Source: Clostridium lacusfryxellense (GTDB taxonomy: Bacteria; Bacillota; Clostridia; Clostridiales; Clostridiaceae). Taken from it: 64,000 bases of DNA. The notes beneath the pieces are model-generated. The model searched no databases. It saw only the letters and a list, made by a program, of their open reading frames with translations, and had not been told where the DNA came from. The position numbers were made by a program, and so were the translations under genes. This document shows, in pieces, positions 63,721 to 64,000 of this stretch. Location: assembly GCF_018861735.1 (NCBI RefSeq), contig NZ_JAHLEB010000020.1:22578-86577 (forward strand), in the 5' to 3' direction. Each line of letters opens with the position of its first letter. Positions within the stretch are counted from its first letter, which is position 1.

Positions 63721-63780
63721 AAATAAAATAAGCTATTGTATAAACATTACATAATGTTTATACAATAGCTTATTTTATTT
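63721..63780. terminator. 29-base perfect inverted repeat, probable terminator of the 16S transcript
   Basis: The arms 63721-63749 and 63752-63780 are exact reverse complements (core AAGCTATTGTATAAACATTA) with a 2-base loop CA. A/T-rich arm ends give T runs on both strands. It lies 123 bases after the 16S 3' end in the direction of rRNA transcription and faces the LysM gene from the other side. Confidence 0.75.
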
Positions 63781-63902
63781 TCAGATTATTAGTCTCTCAA
63801 AATTAAACAGAGAATTAGGTACGAGTAATTACAATAGATATTTTTGAAGAATAAATTAATATTCTTCTAGTACTTTGACCGAAATCAAAGCATCTACTCC
63901 CT

Positions 63903-64000
63903 AGAAAGGAGGTGATCCAGCCGCAGGTTCTCCTACGGCTACCTTGTTACGACTTCACCCCAATCATCAATCCCACCTTCGGCCGCTGGCTCCTTACGGT
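63903..64000 (-). rRNA. rrs: 16S ribosomal RNA, 3' end (partial, continues past the right edge)
   Basis: The minus strand reads the universal 16S end: GGTGAAGTCGTAACAAGGTA, then GTAGGAGAACCTGCGGCTG and GATCACCTCCTTTCT, including the anti-Shine-Dalgarno CCTCC. The gene runs leftward, its 5' part lying beyond 64000. Past the 3' end there is spacer-like sequence (CTTTGA/TCAAAG hairpin; TCTCTGTTTAATTTTGAGAGA, a typical clostridial spacer element) but no tRNA or 23S gene before a terminator-like hairpin and protein genes. Confidence 0.97.

Noticed and set aside
63721..63780. The 29-base inverted repeat as a mobile-element end
   Set aside because: It has a 2-base loop and T-rich arms next to gene ends on both sides, which fits a bidirectional terminator better.
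1..64000. CRISPR array or integrated prophage
   Set aside because: No regularly spaced repeats, cas genes, integrase, capsid or terminase genes were seen.

Overview
The window is low-GC, strictly anaerobic-type Firmicute DNA. Flavin-based electron-bifurcation genes, CotS-type spore coat genes, T-box and PyrR leaders, and a Clostridium-like 16S rRNA 3' end all point to Clostridium sensu stricto or a close relative. Genes are packed in short operons on both strands. I see no prophage, insertion sequence or CRISPR array.

Layout. (1) 1-8.5 kb: a leftward operon encoding heterodisulfide-reductase-like HdrBCA, an MvhD/FloxD-like linker, FloxCBA-like NAD(P)H oxidoreductase subunits and an extra [2Fe-2S]/[4Fe-4S] protein, with a divergent LysR regulator. 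The operon continues past the left edge. (2) 8.5-10.9 kb: WG-repeat protein, exonuclease III, small acidic protein. (3) 10.9-16.6 kb: a spore-coat polysaccharide island with two CotS-like kinase-fold proteins, a glycosyltransferase, a UDP-sugar epimerase and UDP-glucose dehydrogenase. (4) 16.9-24.8 kb: metallo-hydrolase, SWIM/SNF2 helicase, cold-shock protein, tRNA-Glu and tRNA-Gln, a Suv3-type RNA helicase and a patatin-like lipase. (5) 24.9-34.8 kb: arginine/pyrimidine block, with a polar amino-acid ABC importer plus argGH in one operon and carAB behind a PyrR leader. ArgR-like boxes lie in front of both. (6) 35-42.6 kb: mixed housekeeping genes, including a protein that fuses the N-terminal half of a UvrD-like helicase to a LexA-type self-cleaving domain, a polysaccharide deacetylase and a TraX-like membrane protein.

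(7) 42.6-45.9 kb: a complete sigY-yxlCDEFG-type ECF sigma operon. It carries two near-identical ECF promoters and a strong terminator between yxlD and yxlE. (8) 46-49.8 kb: small proteins, a damaged YdcZ/DUF606 transporter pair, DbpA-type helicase, Cys-rich protein. (9) 50-53.5 kb: glycerate kinase, GntP permease and CdaR regulator. (10) 53.8-61.4 kb: two-component system, PC4-like protein, UV endonuclease UvsE, aldo/keto reductase, DUF554 protein, and tryptophan transporter TrpP under a Trp T-box. (11) 61.5-64 kb: molybdopterin-binding-domain protein, a LysM/SleB cell-wall hydrolase behind a c-di-AMP riboswitch, and the 3' end of a 16S rRNA gene pointing left with no 23S gene after it.

The most unusual items are the helicase-half/LexA fusion, the two-promoter sigY operon, the apparently solitary 16S gene, and three genes whose best Shine-Dalgarno sequence points to AUU or AUA instead of a normal start codon. 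Product names come from motif recognition by eye; no database search was run.
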